Notes: generated by a model from the sequence alone, not told the origin. Positions 7,903 through 17,318 are shown, numbered from the stretch's first letter. The stretch: 64,000 nt of DNA from Spirochaetia bacterium (GCA_900767955.1 CAAGBC010000060.1:1-64000); one strand, 5' to 3'. A program made the numbers and translations.

Positions 7903-9054
7903 TTAAAACAATCCTTCAGCAGGTGATATTTTTGAACTATCTTCTGCATCAGTTTTTACTTTTTCAGTTTTCTTTTTTGAAGAATTCTTGTCCTTACCAA
8001 AAACAGGAACTCCATTTTTATCTTTTAGTACTTGTCCAGGAAACAACATATCTCTTAATTGACATTCAAGGTTATCAGCATATTCTTTATTTTGTTCAAC
8101 AAAGTTTACTGCGTTTTCATGTCCCTGACCTACTTTTATTTCACCTTGAGTAAACCAAGCACCTTTTTTATCAATAATTCCATGTTTTACTGCTGAATCT
8201 AATAAACTTGCACAGCGAGAAACACCTTTTCCAAAGTAAATATCTAATTCAACTTTTCTAAATGGTGGCGCAACTTTATTTTTTACAACTTTTACGCGAA
8301 CTCTGTTTCCAACAACATCATCTTCACCTTTTGCATCAATTGATTCAACTCTGCGAATTTCAAGACGAACTGAAGAATAGAATTTAAGAGCATTTCCACC
8401 AGTTGTTGTTTCCGGATTTCCAAACATTACACCAATTTTCATACGAATCTGATTAATAAAAACAAGTGTACAATTTGATTTTCCAATAATTGCAGTAAGT
8501 TTTCTTAAAGCCTGACTCATTAAACGAGCTTGAAGCCCCATGTGACTATCACCCATATCTCCTTCGATTTCTGCACGAGGAGTTAATGCTGCAACAGAGT
8601 CAACAACAATAATATCTACTGCACCACTACGAATAAGACTTTCTGCAATTTCAAGAGCTTGTTCACCAGTATCTGGCTGAGAAACCCAAAGTTCATCAAT
8701 ATTTACACCCAAATTCTTTGCATACTGAGGATCCAACGCATGTTCTGCATCAATAAAGGCTGCAATTCCACCTAGTTTTTGTGCTTCAGCAATTGCATGA
8801 AGAGCAAGAGTTGTTTTTCCAGATGATTCAGGTCCATACATTTCGATAATTCTACCACGAGGATATCCACCAATTCCCAATGCTTCATCAAGCATAATTG
8901 AACCAGATGGAATCACATCTATACTAGCAAAATCAGTATGAGTTCCCAACTTCATTAAAGAACCTTGCCCAAACTGTTTTTCAATCTGAAGTCTTGCAGC
9001 TTCCAAAGCCTTTAATTTTTCAGACATTTCTGTTGAAGTTACTTCCGATGCCAT
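7903..9054 (-). CDS. recA: Recombinase RecA
   Basis: This 383-residue RecA has Walker A GPESSGKTT (about residue 75), the Walker B strand VDIIVVDSVAALTP, and the L1-L2 regions (GDSHMGLQARLMSQALRKL; FINQIRMKIGVMFGNPETTTGGNALKFY). It ends in a Lys/Glu-rich tail. The ATG at 9054 is chosen because GGTGGGA stands just before it; a GTG three codons upstream is part of that site. It is the first gene of the recA-folK-scpA-scpB-rluB-cmk-rpsA run. No LexA-type box (inverted GAAC/GTTC) is visible upstream. Confidence 0.98.
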   Translation of the reverse strand: MASEVTSTEMSEKLKALEAARLQIEKQFGQGSLMKLGTHTDFASIDVIPSGSIMLDEALGIGGYPRGRIIEMYGPESSGKTTLALHAIAEAQKLGGIAAFIDAEHALDPQYAKNLGVNIDELWVSQPDTGEQALEIAESLIRSGAVDIIVVDSVAALTPRAEIEGDMGDSHMGLQARLMSQALRKLTAIIGKSNCTLVFINQIRMKIGVMFGNPETTTGGNALKFYSSVRLEIRRVESIDAKGEDDVVGNRVRVKVVKNKVAPPFRKVELDIYFGKGVSRCASLLDSAVKHGIIDKKGAWFTQGEIKVGQGHENAVNFVEQNKEYADNLECQLRDMLFPGQVLKDKNGVPVFGKDKNSSKKKTEKVKTDAEDSSKISPAEGLF

Positions 9055-9144
9055 AATTCCCACCTACCATAATATTTTTTTTTACAATTAATTTCATATA
9101 TATTATATTCGATAAAATATTCATTTTCAGCAAAGAAATGAAAA
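9055..9144 (-). promoter_or_regulatory. recA upstream region
   Basis: This 90-bp gap between the TPR gene and recA holds, on the minus strand, a weak hairpin (ATTTTCA/TGAAAAT) followed by TATTTTAT that may end the upstream transcript, a TATAAT hexamer about 50 bases before the start, and the strong site AGGTGGGA. I see no good -35 at standard spacing. Confidence 0.4.
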
Positions 9145-10245
9145 TTATTTTATTAAATTTTCTTTTACACTCTGATAAACAGCTCTTCCTTGCAAACACA
9201 TCTTTCCATTTTCAGAAACTATTTTTGCAAGCACTGTAACAGGTTTATCAACTTCGATTGAAGGAACAACTGAAAAACTCAAAGGAACAATTCCTTCAAC
9301 TCTTTGCATTGTTTCATAACCGACTAATAAATCACAAATAAACAAATTTTCTGTTTGTTGCACATTGGAAATTCTTCCCGACCAAACGACCCAACAATCC
9401 AAATACAAACTTGGATTATCAGAAACATCTTTGTAAGAAGGAACATCTTTTACTGTATCAAAAGTAGGTTCTTCAATAAATTCCATCAACAAACGAGCTT
9501 TTTGTTTTACAGACAAAACTGCATTAGAATTTAATATGCGATTTATTTCTATCTGACAAGCATTGTCCCTATATTCTTCAAATAATTTCTGTGCTTTTAA
9601 ATAAGACTCTTCTATTTCAGAAGATGAAAGAATATATTTATATGCACCAGAAGACAAATCACTTTCTTGAAGATTTTTACGCTCATCAATTGATAATGTT
9701 AAATCTGATAAATCTACACGATTCCCAGATGGTGTATAAGCCTTTGGAAAAAGAGTAAACACAAGCAAAAATCCCAAAACACAAGCCAACAAAGGAATTA
9801 CAACGCCCATTATTTTTACAGGACTAATTCCAACAGAAGGATAAAATTCTTCTATTTTTCCAATATCAACCCATTTACAAATTGTTTCGTAATCACCTTT
9901 TGTTCTAATAAATTCCATTGCTTTATGAGCAATCTTATTTTGAGGATCATATTCTAAAATATCAAGATAATACTGAATAGCACGGGCTGTATCTCCTCTT
10001 CGCAAAAAAAGAGCAGCCTGTCCAAGCAATAAATCAGTATCTGTAAGACGAATTTGCCTTGCTTTCTGAAAATAAACAGTAGCAGACCCCGTATCACCTG
10101 TGTACAAATATGCAATCGCTAACAATAAATAATAATCAAAATTATCTTCATAATAAGAAGAACGAGCTTCAAGTGTTATGATTGCTTTTTCAAAAAAACG
10201 CAAACGCATTAATTTGCGAGCTTCAGTTAAGACATCCTTTGCCAT
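9145..10245 (-). CDS. Membrane-anchored TPR protein
   Basis: The 366-residue protein begins with three or four TPR-like repeats (for example YYLLLAIAYLYTGDTGSATVYFQKARQI and ALFLRRGDTARAIQYYLDILEYDP). One transmembrane helix follows at about residues 147-168 (MGVVIPLLACVLGFLLVFTLF). The C-terminal half is beta-rich and probably exported. The TPR part should be cytoplasmic, with the tail in the periplasm. It follows the lysine-rich exported protein by 4 bp, with GAGGC before its ATG. It may belong to one envelope complex with the other two proteins of this run; that is inference. Confidence 0.75.
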   Translation of the reverse strand: MAKDVLTEARKLMRLRFFEKAIITLEARSSYYEDNFDYYLLLAIAYLYTGDTGSATVYFQKARQIRLTDTDLLLGQAALFLRRGDTARAIQYYLDILEYDPQNKIAHKAMEFIRTKGDYETICKWVDIGKIEEFYPSVGISPVKIMGVVIPLLACVLGFLLVFTLFPKAYTPSGNRVDLSDLTLSIDERKNLQESDLSSGAYKYILSSSEIEESYLKAQKLFEEYRDNACQIEINRILNSNAVLSVKQKARLLMEFIEEPTFDTVKDVPSYKDVSDNPSLYLDCWVVWSGRISNVQQTENLFICDLLVGYETMQRVEGIVPLSFSVVPSIEVDKPVTVLAKIVSENGKMCLQGRAVYQSVKENLIK

Positions 10246-10248
10246 TAA

Positions 10249-11694
10249 TTACTGCCTCAACTTTTCTAAAATCACATCTAATTCTGTATTTAACATAAGT
10301 AATTCATTTTTGTTAATTTCAGAATCATCAGCTTCAAGCTTATTTATTTTATCAATTAATTGCTGAATATATTCGTAATTTAATTTTTCTTTTTCAATTG
10401 AATTTACATCAAATTCAACATTTTGAGTTTCATTAACTTCAGGCTTTTCAATAGAAGAAATAACTTCAACATCTTTTTTTGGTTTTGATTCTTTTACATT
10501 AGTTGCAATATCATCATCATCAATCCAATCAGAAATTTTTCTTTCACCAGTACTCACTTTTTCAACAGCATCAGGATTATATCCTCCTTCCTGACCGAAA
10601 TACTTTAAAAATTCATCACCAATCAAATCTTGATTTTTTGTTGTAAACACAATGTAATATGTAATCTTTTTTTCTTCATTAGGTTTAATTCTTAAATTTT
10701 CCCAATTCATACCAATTGCTGAATTATTGTATGAAAAAACAGAATCAAAAGGTCTTCCTTCTACTAAATCAGGAACCCAAGCTGGAAGACTAAGAACATC
10801 TTTATTGCTAAGTGACAAAACTTCTGGAGAAATAATATCAGCACCTTGCAATAAAACTTGCATTCCCGCTTTTGAATTACCAGAATAAATCCATTTTACT
10901 CTACTCATTTTTCTGTATTGAATTTCAGTATTATGAATAATTCCATTACCAGCTCTAAAATGACAACCTTCATGTTCACCTAAATATGTATCAAGAACAT
11001 TTTTTATACCAAAGTTTTTTACTTCTTTTCCTTTGTTTTCTACAGAAATATCAACACGCAAAACATTAGCTGAATATTCACTTGTAGCAGGAACACAAGT
11101 AAAATCAACTAAAACTCTTGCAACATCTTGAACTACATAAACTAACTGTCCGCCATTTTCTTTTTCTCGTGCACCAATAATAATTCCAATTTTATCAGAA
11201 AGATGATATTCCTTTTTATCAACACGCAAAGAAAGGAATGAAGATGTAAATTCATCATAACCTGCCAAAACAGGAATTTCATTTCCTTGATCATCTACTG
11301 CATAAAGTTGAAAACTTCCAATATTTCCTTTAAGAAGCATTTTTATGTTATCAACTTTCTTTACAACATTTTTTCGTGAAAAAACGCCTTCATCACTAAC
11401 CATAGCAATAACTTTTACAGGAGCTTCTTCTTCTTTTGCTTTTTTTGCAGCTTCTTTTTCAAGTTTTTTTTGTTCTTCCTTTTTCTTTTTATCTGCTTTT
11501 TTTTGCTTAGCTTTTGATAACTTTTTATTTTCTTTACTACTTTGCTCAACTTGCTTAATTTGTTCAACTTGTTCTATCTTCTGCTTTTGTTCTTTTTGCT
11601 TAGCCTTAGAAGATTTCTTAGTTTCTTTTCCAAAAACAGTAAAAACAGAGAAAATCATTACAATAAATATAACTAATGCCTTTTTATTAATCAT
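10249..11694 (-). CDS. Exported protein with lysine-rich charged segment
   Basis: The 481-residue protein has an N-terminal signal sequence of about 22 residues. It is followed by roughly 70 residues almost entirely of Lys, Glu, Gln, Ser and Ala (repeats of SKAKQK and KQVEQ type). The main beta-rich domain has aromatic and Gly-rich strands. The C-terminus is acidic and helical. The charged stretch could span the periplasm or bind peptidoglycan, but no known domain is recognised. GGAG precedes the start, and the gene is tightly linked to neighbours on both sides. It probably acts with the TPR proteins at 9145-10245 and 11700-12662. Confidence 0.65.
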   Translation of the reverse strand: MINKKALVIFIVMIFSVFTVFGKETKKSSKAKQKEQKQKIEQVEQIKQVEQSSKENKKLSKAKQKKADKKKKEEQKKLEKEAAKKAKEEEAPVKVIAMVSDEGVFSRKNVVKKVDNIKMLLKGNIGSFQLYAVDDQGNEIPVLAGYDEFTSSFLSLRVDKKEYHLSDKIGIIIGAREKENGGQLVYVVQDVARVLVDFTCVPATSEYSANVLRVDISVENKGKEVKNFGIKNVLDTYLGEHEGCHFRAGNGIIHNTEIQYRKMSRVKWIYSGNSKAGMQVLLQGADIISPEVLSLSNKDVLSLPAWVPDLVEGRPFDSVFSYNNSAIGMNWENLRIKPNEEKKITYYIVFTTKNQDLIGDEFLKYFGQEGGYNPDAVEKVSTGERKISDWIDDDDIATNVKESKPKKDVEVISSIEKPEVNETQNVEFDVNSIEKEKLNYEYIQQLIDKINKLEADDSEINKNELLMLNTELDVILEKLRQ

Positions 11695-11699
11695 TTTTC

Positions 11700-12662
11700 T
11701 TACTCCGCTTGTGTTTTTTTATCTAACAATTGTTGAGTTTGAGAAGCTTTTTCTTTTAATTGTCTGATAAATTCTGCATTTTGATTTTCTTTTATAGACT
11801 TAACATCATTTTCAAGATTTTTGATAACAGATTCATATTTTTTCTGCATATCCAACTTTTCTTGATTTTGAGACTGAAGTTGCTGTTCATACTCAGACAA
11901 TTTTGACTCAAGTTGTTTATTACGCTCTTGCAAATTTATCAATTTTTTTCTAATTTCTTCAGCAGTTTCAGAGCTGTACAATTTTAATTGGCGCTCATAA
12001 GCTTCTTTTGCAGAAAGATATTCTTCACCTGTTTCTCTTAACAAATAAAGTAATTTTTCTTCTCTTGAACGCTGATTAATTGTTTCAATTCTATACTGTG
12101 CAGCACTGGCTTTAGGATCATCTGGAAATTCATTTAAAATTCTTTCATACAAAGATTTAGATTCTACATAGTTGTAACTAGCATAAAATGATTCTGCAAT
12201 CCAAAACAATGCAGCAGCGTACATTTCATGTTCTGGATATTGATGACAATAATCACTTAAAACCAAAATAGCTTTTTCATATTCTCCAAGATAAAACAAA
12301 GCCCTTCCTTTGTGATAAAGAATATAAGAAATATAAGGGCTATCGTAAAAATTTTGAATAAACTGTTCACAATCATTAAATGCACTTTTGTATTCGCCTG
12401 CATACATTTCTGCAGTAATCAACATATACAAAGTTTCTGCATTATAATTTTCAGAATAAGTCAAAGCCTTTCTGAATAAAAATACGGAAGAAATCCATTC
12501 ACCTTTTTTAAAAGCTTCAGCTCCTTGAACAAAGGCTACAGATGACAATTTTGACTGACTGTCAATACTTTGAGAAAAACCTTCATTTATTAAAAAAAAG
12601 GAACAAATTATAAAAACAAAAAAAAATCTAAACTTGTTTCTATGAAAAAATCTTAATTTCAT
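11700..12662 (-). CDS. Exported TPR and coiled-coil protein
   Basis: This 320-residue protein has a signal sequence (hydrophobic stretch about residues 11-28, ending near EGFSQS). TPR repeats follow (SVFLFRKALTYSENYNAETLYMLITAEMYAGEYKSAFND; SKSLYERILNEFPDDPKASAAQYRI), similar to BamD or YbgF arrays. The C-terminal third is a predicted coiled coil (KLINLQERNKQLESKLSEYE). Its ATG overlaps the rpe stop codon (ATGA), so it is translated with rpe. An envelope scaffold is likely; the partner is unknown. Confidence 0.75.
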   Translation of the reverse strand: MKLRFFHRNKFRFFFVFIICSFFLINEGFSQSIDSQSKLSSVAFVQGAEAFKKGEWISSVFLFRKALTYSENYNAETLYMLITAEMYAGEYKSAFNDCEQFIQNFYDSPYISYILYHKGRALFYLGEYEKAILVLSDYCHQYPEHEMYAAALFWIAESFYASYNYVESKSLYERILNEFPDDPKASAAQYRIETINQRSREEKLLYLLRETGEEYLSAKEAYERQLKLYSSETAEEIRKKLINLQERNKQLESKLSEYEQQLQSQNQEKLDMQKKYESVIKNLENDVKSIKENQNAEFIRQLKEKASQTQQLLDKKTQAE

Positions 12663-13300
12663 TTATCAAAATTCTCCCATTTTAGTTGCCCATTAAAAAA
12701 TGCAGAACCAGAAACAACAACATCAGAACCTGCATTTACGACCAATGGCAATGTTTCAGCATTTACACCGCCATCTACAGAAATCATAAAATTCAACCCA
12801 TGTTCTTCACGGAACTTAACTAAATCTGATATTTTTTTCACGCAAGATGGAATTAGTTTTTGACCACCAAACCCAGGATTTACAGTCATAACCAAAACCA
12901 AGTCAACATATTCCAAAATTTCAAACAAAGAAGATATTGGTGTAGATGGAACAATTGAAATTCCTGCTTTTTTACCATAACTATGAATCTGCTGAACTAT
13001 TCTGTGACAATGAACTGCAGCTTCTTGATGAAAAGTAATCCAATCAGCACCAGACTGAACAAAAGATTCAATATGATTTTCAGGATGCTCTATCATTAAA
13101 TGAACATCAAAAGGTAATTTTGTTAAAGGACGAATAGAAGACACGATTGGTTGTCCATAAGAAATCTGAGGAACAAAAATACCATCCATAACATCAATAT
13201 GAACAACAGACCCATTATTATTTTCGATTAACCGTATTGCACTTTTTAAATCAGAAAAATCTGCAGATAAAAGTGACGGAGCTAACATTATATTTTTCAT
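12659..13300 (-). CDS. rpe: Ribulose-phosphate 3-epimerase
   Basis: This 213-residue TIM-barrel enzyme interconverts ribulose 5-phosphate and xylulose 5-phosphate. Signatures are APSLLSADFSDL, VHIDVMDGIFVPQISYG, DVHLMIEHPE, VLVMTVNPGFGGQKLI and SVDGGVN. Metal-binding His and Asp residues are in place. It is the first gene of a four-gene minus-strand run. No Shine-Dalgarno is seen, and its promoter is so close that the mRNA should begin within a few bases of the ATG. Confidence 0.96.
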   Translation of the reverse strand: MKNIMLAPSLLSADFSDLKSAIRLIENNNGSVVHIDVMDGIFVPQISYGQPIVSSIRPLTKLPFDVHLMIEHPENHIESFVQSGADWITFHQEAAVHCHRIVQQIHSYGKKAGISIVPSTPISSLFEILEYVDLVLVMTVNPGFGGQKLIPSCVKKISDLVKFREEHGLNFMISVDGGVNAETLPLVVNAGSDVVVSGSAFFNGQLKWENFDK

Positions 13301-13308
13301 TGTATCTT

Positions 13309-13337
13309 ATAATAACAGATGTATTCGTTGTTGTAAA
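13309..13337 (-). promoter_or_regulatory. Promoter of rpe, predicted leaderless
   Basis: On the minus strand TTTACA (13332-13337) and TATTAT (13309-13314) are 17 bases apart, and the rpe ATG begins 8 bases after the -10. The expected start of transcription is one or two bases before the ATG. Confidence 0.65.
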
Positions 13338-13468
13338 CATTTCATTTTTCAATTCACATATAATTGAAGATAAATTATTATTTTTAAATAATAGCAAAAA
13401 TAACTTGACATATTATCATAAACAGAGTATAAACTTTAACCCTTTTTAACAAAAATCTCATAATTCCA

Positions 13469-13496
13469 TTGACTAAAATTTTCAATCAAGTATAAT
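13469..13496 (+). promoter_or_regulatory. Promoter of the TPR-greA operon, very short leader
   Basis: TTGACT (13469-13474), a 16-base spacer and a perfect TATAAT (13491-13496) lie 14 bases before the ATG at 13511. The leader would be only about 8 nt, with no Shine-Dalgarno. Confidence 0.7.
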
Positions 13497-13510
13497 AAAA
13501 TATACCACTT

Positions 13511-14443
13511 ATGGAAATTCAAACTGAAAATGGATTAAAAGAAGTATTCTCTTACCTTGAAACTGGAAATCCAGATAAAGCAAGAAGAATCGTAGCTCAT
13601 CTTTTAGAAATCGATTCAACAAGAAATGAATTTGTATTTACAAGCACTTGTTGTAATTTATGGAGTAATACAACATTTCGCATTTTACAAATCGAAAGCC
13701 CTTTTGAACGCGGTGAAAATCTATTATCAGAATGGAAATCTTTTAAGTCATATGTAAATAGACAGAAATATGTTTACGAGCCAACAGTTTATGCAATTCA
13801 AAAAGGAGTTTTTACTTCAGCATTGCAAAACTTTATGCAAGTAATTGATGAAAAAGACACAACACATAAATCTGAAATTTACAGAAAAATCGGCTTGTGC
13901 TACAAAAAACTTGGTTCTTTTGAAAATGCACGCCAATGTCTTGCAGAAGCAAATAAGCTTCTTCCAAATCAAGCTCCTGTGCTTGCAGATTTAGCAGATT
14001 GCTATGCATTATGCGGAGAAGACAAAGGTGCAAAAGTTTTATTCCGAGAAGCTTTTTTTGTTGACCCACAAAAAATTGATTTAGACTTTCTTGATTCTGA
14101 ATTAATTAGATGTTTGATTAACAAAGTACAAGAAAAAAATTTTGTAGGTAGCGCACTGCAAATGTGGATTCCCGTATATGGTGTTTTATGGGGAATTTTC
14201 AACATAAAAAGAGAATTGCGTTCTCAAGAAGTTGGAAAATTAAGACAAGACATTTATGCTCTTGAAAATGAACAAAAAGACCCTTCTTGTGATTTGCAAA
14301 CATTAACACCAAGATTAATAAACATGTATTTTTGGCTAATAGATCATTATGTTCAGAATAACGACAATCAAAGACTGATTAATGAAATATTACTTAAAAT
14401 AAAAATATTAGATACAAATATTTACAACTCATACATAAAATAA
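13511..14443 (+). CDS. Cytoplasmic TPR protein upstream of greA
   Basis: The 310-residue protein has no signal sequence. It has TPR-like helices in the middle (SEIYRKIGLCYKKLGSFENARQCLAEANKLLP and APVLADLADCYALCGEDKGAKVLFREAF) and a helical C-terminus. The segment MWIPVYGVLWGIFNIKREL is fairly hydrophobic. It is 35 bp before greA and likely in the same transcript, so a role with the TPR-like extension of that GreA is possible but unproven. Confidence 0.7.
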   Translation: MEIQTENGLKEVFSYLETGNPDKARRIVAHLLEIDSTRNEFVFTSTCCNLWSNTTFRILQIESPFERGENLLSEWKSFKSYVNRQKYVYEPTVYAIQKGVFTSALQNFMQVIDEKDTTHKSEIYRKIGLCYKKLGSFENARQCLAEANKLLPNQAPVLADLADCYALCGEDKGAKVLFREAFFVDPQKIDLDFLDSELIRCLINKVQEKNFVGSALQMWIPVYGVLWGIFNIKRELRSQEVGKLRQDIYALENEQKDPSCDLQTLTPRLINMYFWLIDHYVQNNDNQRLINEILLKIKILDTNIYNSYIK

Positions 14444-14478
14444 GTTGTAAAATACAAATATTGATAGGAGTTTTTTTT

Positions 14479-17175
14479 ATGTCAGAAGAACTAATTAAAT
14501 CTGTACAGGATATGCTCAAAGAAGAAACCTGGACACGCGCAACAATCAGCAACTACACAAAAAATAATTTGATGGAACTTGCTACAATTGTAGAGAGAGC
14601 TCACAACGAAAACTGTGCAAATGAAATCCAAGAAATTTGTAATGAACAACTTGCAAATACAAAAGATAGTATTATTGCACTTTATATATCTGGCATGATT
14701 TCTCTAAAAAACAGAACACTTGATAACTCAGCATTAGTGGCTCTTGTTGATATTTTCCAAAAGAACATGAAAGAATCAATTGTTGAATATTTATGTCAAA
14801 GTATTCTCGATGATGATCCTAACAACAAATTTGCTTTAAGAACTCTTGCAGAATATTACCGTTCTATTAACGATGAAAAAGTATGGGAATTATACAACCA
14901 AATCGTGAAATTAGATTTCGAAGAAGCAGATTTAACAAAAGCTCTTGCAGAACACTACGAAGCAGAAGGCGATAACGAAACAGCTATCGAATACTACAAA
15001 AAAGCAATTCTTCGTTATGTAAATATAAAAAACATGAATGCAACAAAAGAATTGTGGACAAAACTTGTTCAAACAATTCCACAGGAAATTGACTTTTTCC
15101 AATTAGTAAAACGAAAGATTGCAAAAACTATTGGCGAAAATAAAACAGATGTTTTACTTCAGGAACTTTACAATTGGTACAAAGATAACAAAAAATGGGA
15201 TGTTGCAATTGAATTAATCAAAGAAATTCTTGCTATTGACTCTCACGATTCTTGGGCAAGAAAAGAAATTGTTGATTGTTTCAGAGGTAAATACGCAGAT
15301 CATACATACCTAGAAGATTATATCCGTTCTTCAAACCTTTCACAAAGTTTTAGAAATGTATTTGAAGCAATTAATGACTTTGAAAAACACATTGCTTTTG
15401 ATGTGCGTCATTATGTTTACCACCGTTCATGGGGTGTTGGTGTAATTCGCAAAGTTGAAAATGACAATCTAACTATCAACTTTGGAAAAAAAGGTGGAGT
15501 TCATGAAATGTCACTAAAAATGGCAGTTCGTGCCCTACTTCCTCTTTCAAAAGATCACATTTGGGTTCTTAAAGCAACTAAAAAACGCGAAGACCTTGCA
15601 AAAATGGTAAAAGAAGATAAATCATGGGCATTAAAAACTATCATTAAGAGTTTTGACAACAACTGTGACTTCAAAAGAATCAAAGCAGAATTAGTTCCTG
15701 TAATTTTAACACCTGGTGAATGGACTTCTTGGAATTCAGCTGCAAAACGCATTCTTGAATCAGATGCAACATTTGGAGTAAATCCTAATGACATCAATAT
15801 GTACACAGTTCGTGAACATGAAATCAGCCAAGAAGAAAAACTTGCTAACGAATTTAAAGCTCAAAAACAATTCTTTGCAAGAATCGATATTCTTATGAAA
15901 TTCGTTGAAAACGACGAAACTGACAAATCTAGCGAACTTTTTGCAGAAATGTTCAATTATTTTGCTGCATATTTAAAAACTATCACAAAAGTAAACGAAC
16001 AAGTTCTTGCATCATATTTAGTAGTTCAACGCGTTACTGCTATTATTAAAGAATTAGATTGTCCAATCAAACAAACATTCGCACAGATTTATGAAAAAAT
16101 CGAAGATCCACGCGAAATGTACACATTGTTAAAGGACACAAAAAATACATCTTTGCACAAAGATTTCTTAAACAATATAAAAATGCTTCCTAACTGGGAT
16201 GATGAATATATCCGCTTATTCCCAACAGTTCTTGATTCTGAAATGATTGCATACTTAATCAGAAACGGTAAAGAAGAAAAAGTTAAGAAACTTGTTGTTA
16301 CTTGTTTTGAAAATAGCAAAGATTACAGAAATGCAGTAATTTACTTCTTCCGTGAATGCCAAGAAGAAGAATGGTTCAAAAACTCTGGAATTTCATACGA
16401 AAAACAACTTATTACTCTTATCCAGTTAATTGAACTTACATTCCGTGAAATTAACAACCATGTAAACACAACAGAAAATAAGAAAATTAATAAAAATGCT
16501 ACATTATTGTTGTTCAAAGATGAAGCTCTTATTAATTATATATTCCAAAATGATGAAGAAACTGTAAAACGAATGTATACACTTATCGATGACTTAGCAG
16601 ACATTGATCCATCATACAAAGCACTTCTTCGCAATAAAATTTTGGAAAAATACCAAAACTTCAAATTCCATGTTTCTGAAGAAAAATCATCTTCACCAAA
16701 AGGAATGCTTGTTACAAACAAAAAACTTGAAGAAAAGAAAAATCAGCTTGAACACATTCAATCTGTTGAAATTCCTGAAAATGCAAAAGAAATTGCAGAA
16801 GCAAGAGCTCAAGGTGACTTAAAAGAAAATGCAGAATATAAAGCTGCTAAAGAACACCAGCATTTCTTAAATGTTACACTCACAAAACTCCAGGAAGAAT
16901 TAAATCGTGCAGTTGTATTTGATCCAACAACAATTACAACAGCAATCGTTTCTTTTGCAACAGTTGTTACATTGCATAACAATGACACAAATTCTGACGA
17001 AGAATACACAATCCTTGGACCTTGGGAATCAGATCCAGATAACAATGTTATTTCTTATATGTCACCATTTGGAAATGCAATCATGGATAAAAAAGTTGGT
17101 GATGAAGCTGTATTCAAGATTAATGATCACAAATACAACTACACTATCAAAACAATTAAAGCTGCAAAAATCTAA
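14479..17175 (+). CDS. greA: Transcript cleavage factor GreA with giant N-terminal extension
   Basis: This is an 898-residue protein whose last 165 or so residues are a full GreA. The coiled-coil tip EARAQGDLKENAEYKAAKEHQ keeps the acidic pair (Asp and Glu of GDLKE) that works in the RNA polymerase secondary channel, and the FKBP-like C-terminal domain follows. The roughly 730 residues before it are helical, with TPR-like stretches (ALAEHYEAEGDNETAIEYYKKAI) and a small beta segment (YHRSWGVGVIRKVENDNLTINFG) like an RNA-polymerase-binding CarD-type fold. Ordinary GreA has about 158 residues. I recall the long form from Treponema and Borrelia. AGGAG precedes the ATG at 14479. Confidence 0.93.
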   Translation: MSEELIKSVQDMLKEETWTRATISNYTKNNLMELATIVERAHNENCANEIQEICNEQLANTKDSIIALYISGMISLKNRTLDNSALVALVDIFQKNMKESIVEYLCQSILDDDPNNKFALRTLAEYYRSINDEKVWELYNQIVKLDFEEADLTKALAEHYEAEGDNETAIEYYKKAILRYVNIKNMNATKELWTKLVQTIPQEIDFFQLVKRKIAKTIGENKTDVLLQELYNWYKDNKKWDVAIELIKEILAIDSHDSWARKEIVDCFRGKYADHTYLEDYIRSSNLSQSFRNVFEAINDFEKHIAFDVRHYVYHRSWGVGVIRKVENDNLTINFGKKGGVHEMSLKMAVRALLPLSKDHIWVLKATKKREDLAKMVKEDKSWALKTIIKSFDNNCDFKRIKAELVPVILTPGEWTSWNSAAKRILESDATFGVNPNDINMYTVREHEISQEEKLANEFKAQKQFFARIDILMKFVENDETDKSSELFAEMFNYFAAYLKTITKVNEQVLASYLVVQRVTAIIKELDCPIKQTFAQIYEKIEDPREMYTLLKDTKNTSLHKDFLNNIKMLPNWDDEYIRLFPTVLDSEMIAYLIRNGKEEKVKKLVVTCFENSKDYRNAVIYFFRECQEEEWFKNSGISYEKQLITLIQLIELTFREINNHVNTTENKKINKNATLLLFKDEALINYIFQNDEETVKRMYTLIDDLADIDPSYKALLRNKILEKYQNFKFHVSEEKSSSPKGMLVTNKKLEEKKNQLEHIQSVEIPENAKEIAEARAQGDLKENAEYKAAKEHQHFLNVTLTKLQEELNRAVVFDPTTITTAIVSFATVVTLHNNDTNSDEEYTILGPWESDPDNNVISYMSPFGNAIMDKKVGDEAVFKINDHKYNYTIKTIKAAKI

Positions 17176-17195
17176 TTTTTTGTAACATAATTTTC

Positions 17196-17240
17196 AAAGG
17201 CTGAAGAGTTTGCACATAGCTATCTTCAGCCTTTTTTATT
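17196..17240 (+). terminator. Terminator after greA
   Basis: A 12-bp stem, AAAGGCTGAAGA with TCTTCAGCCTTT, is followed by TTTTATTT. It lies 20 bp after the greA stop and is one of the strongest terminators in the window. Confidence 0.9.
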
Positions 17241-17241
17241 T

Positions 17242-17318
17242 AGGGTTTAATACAAACCCTAAAAACGGCCGAGTCAAGGCCTTGAGCAAAGCGTGCCTTG
17301 ACCGGACGTATTAAACTC
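17242..17318. repeat. Nested inverted repeats between greA and the MBL-fold gene
   Basis: The stretch starts with the hairpin AGGGTTT/AAACCCT. A 9-bp outer pair GTTTAATAC and GTATTAAAC encloses an inner 8-bp pair GTCAAGGC and GCCTTGAC. The centre is GC-rich for this genome. The right part overlaps the -35 of the next gene, so it could be an operator, a palindromic repeat, or a structure formed only in read-through RNA. Confidence 0.5.

Noticed and set aside
9055..9144. LexA/SOS operator before recA
   Set aside because: No inverted GAAC/GTTC or similar box could be found in the gap.
11345..11767. A 140-codon open frame on the plus strand, rich in Phe and Ser
   Set aside because: It is the complement of the lysine- and glutamate-rich coding stretch of the exported protein and shows only the reflected bias.
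13237..13449. A 70-codon plus-strand frame over the rpe start
   Set aside because: It covers the rpe coding start and its promoter and has no ribosome binding site.
17242..17318. CRISPR repeat or insertion-sequence end
   Set aside because: Only one copy is seen in the window, with no spacers, transposase or target-site duplication.
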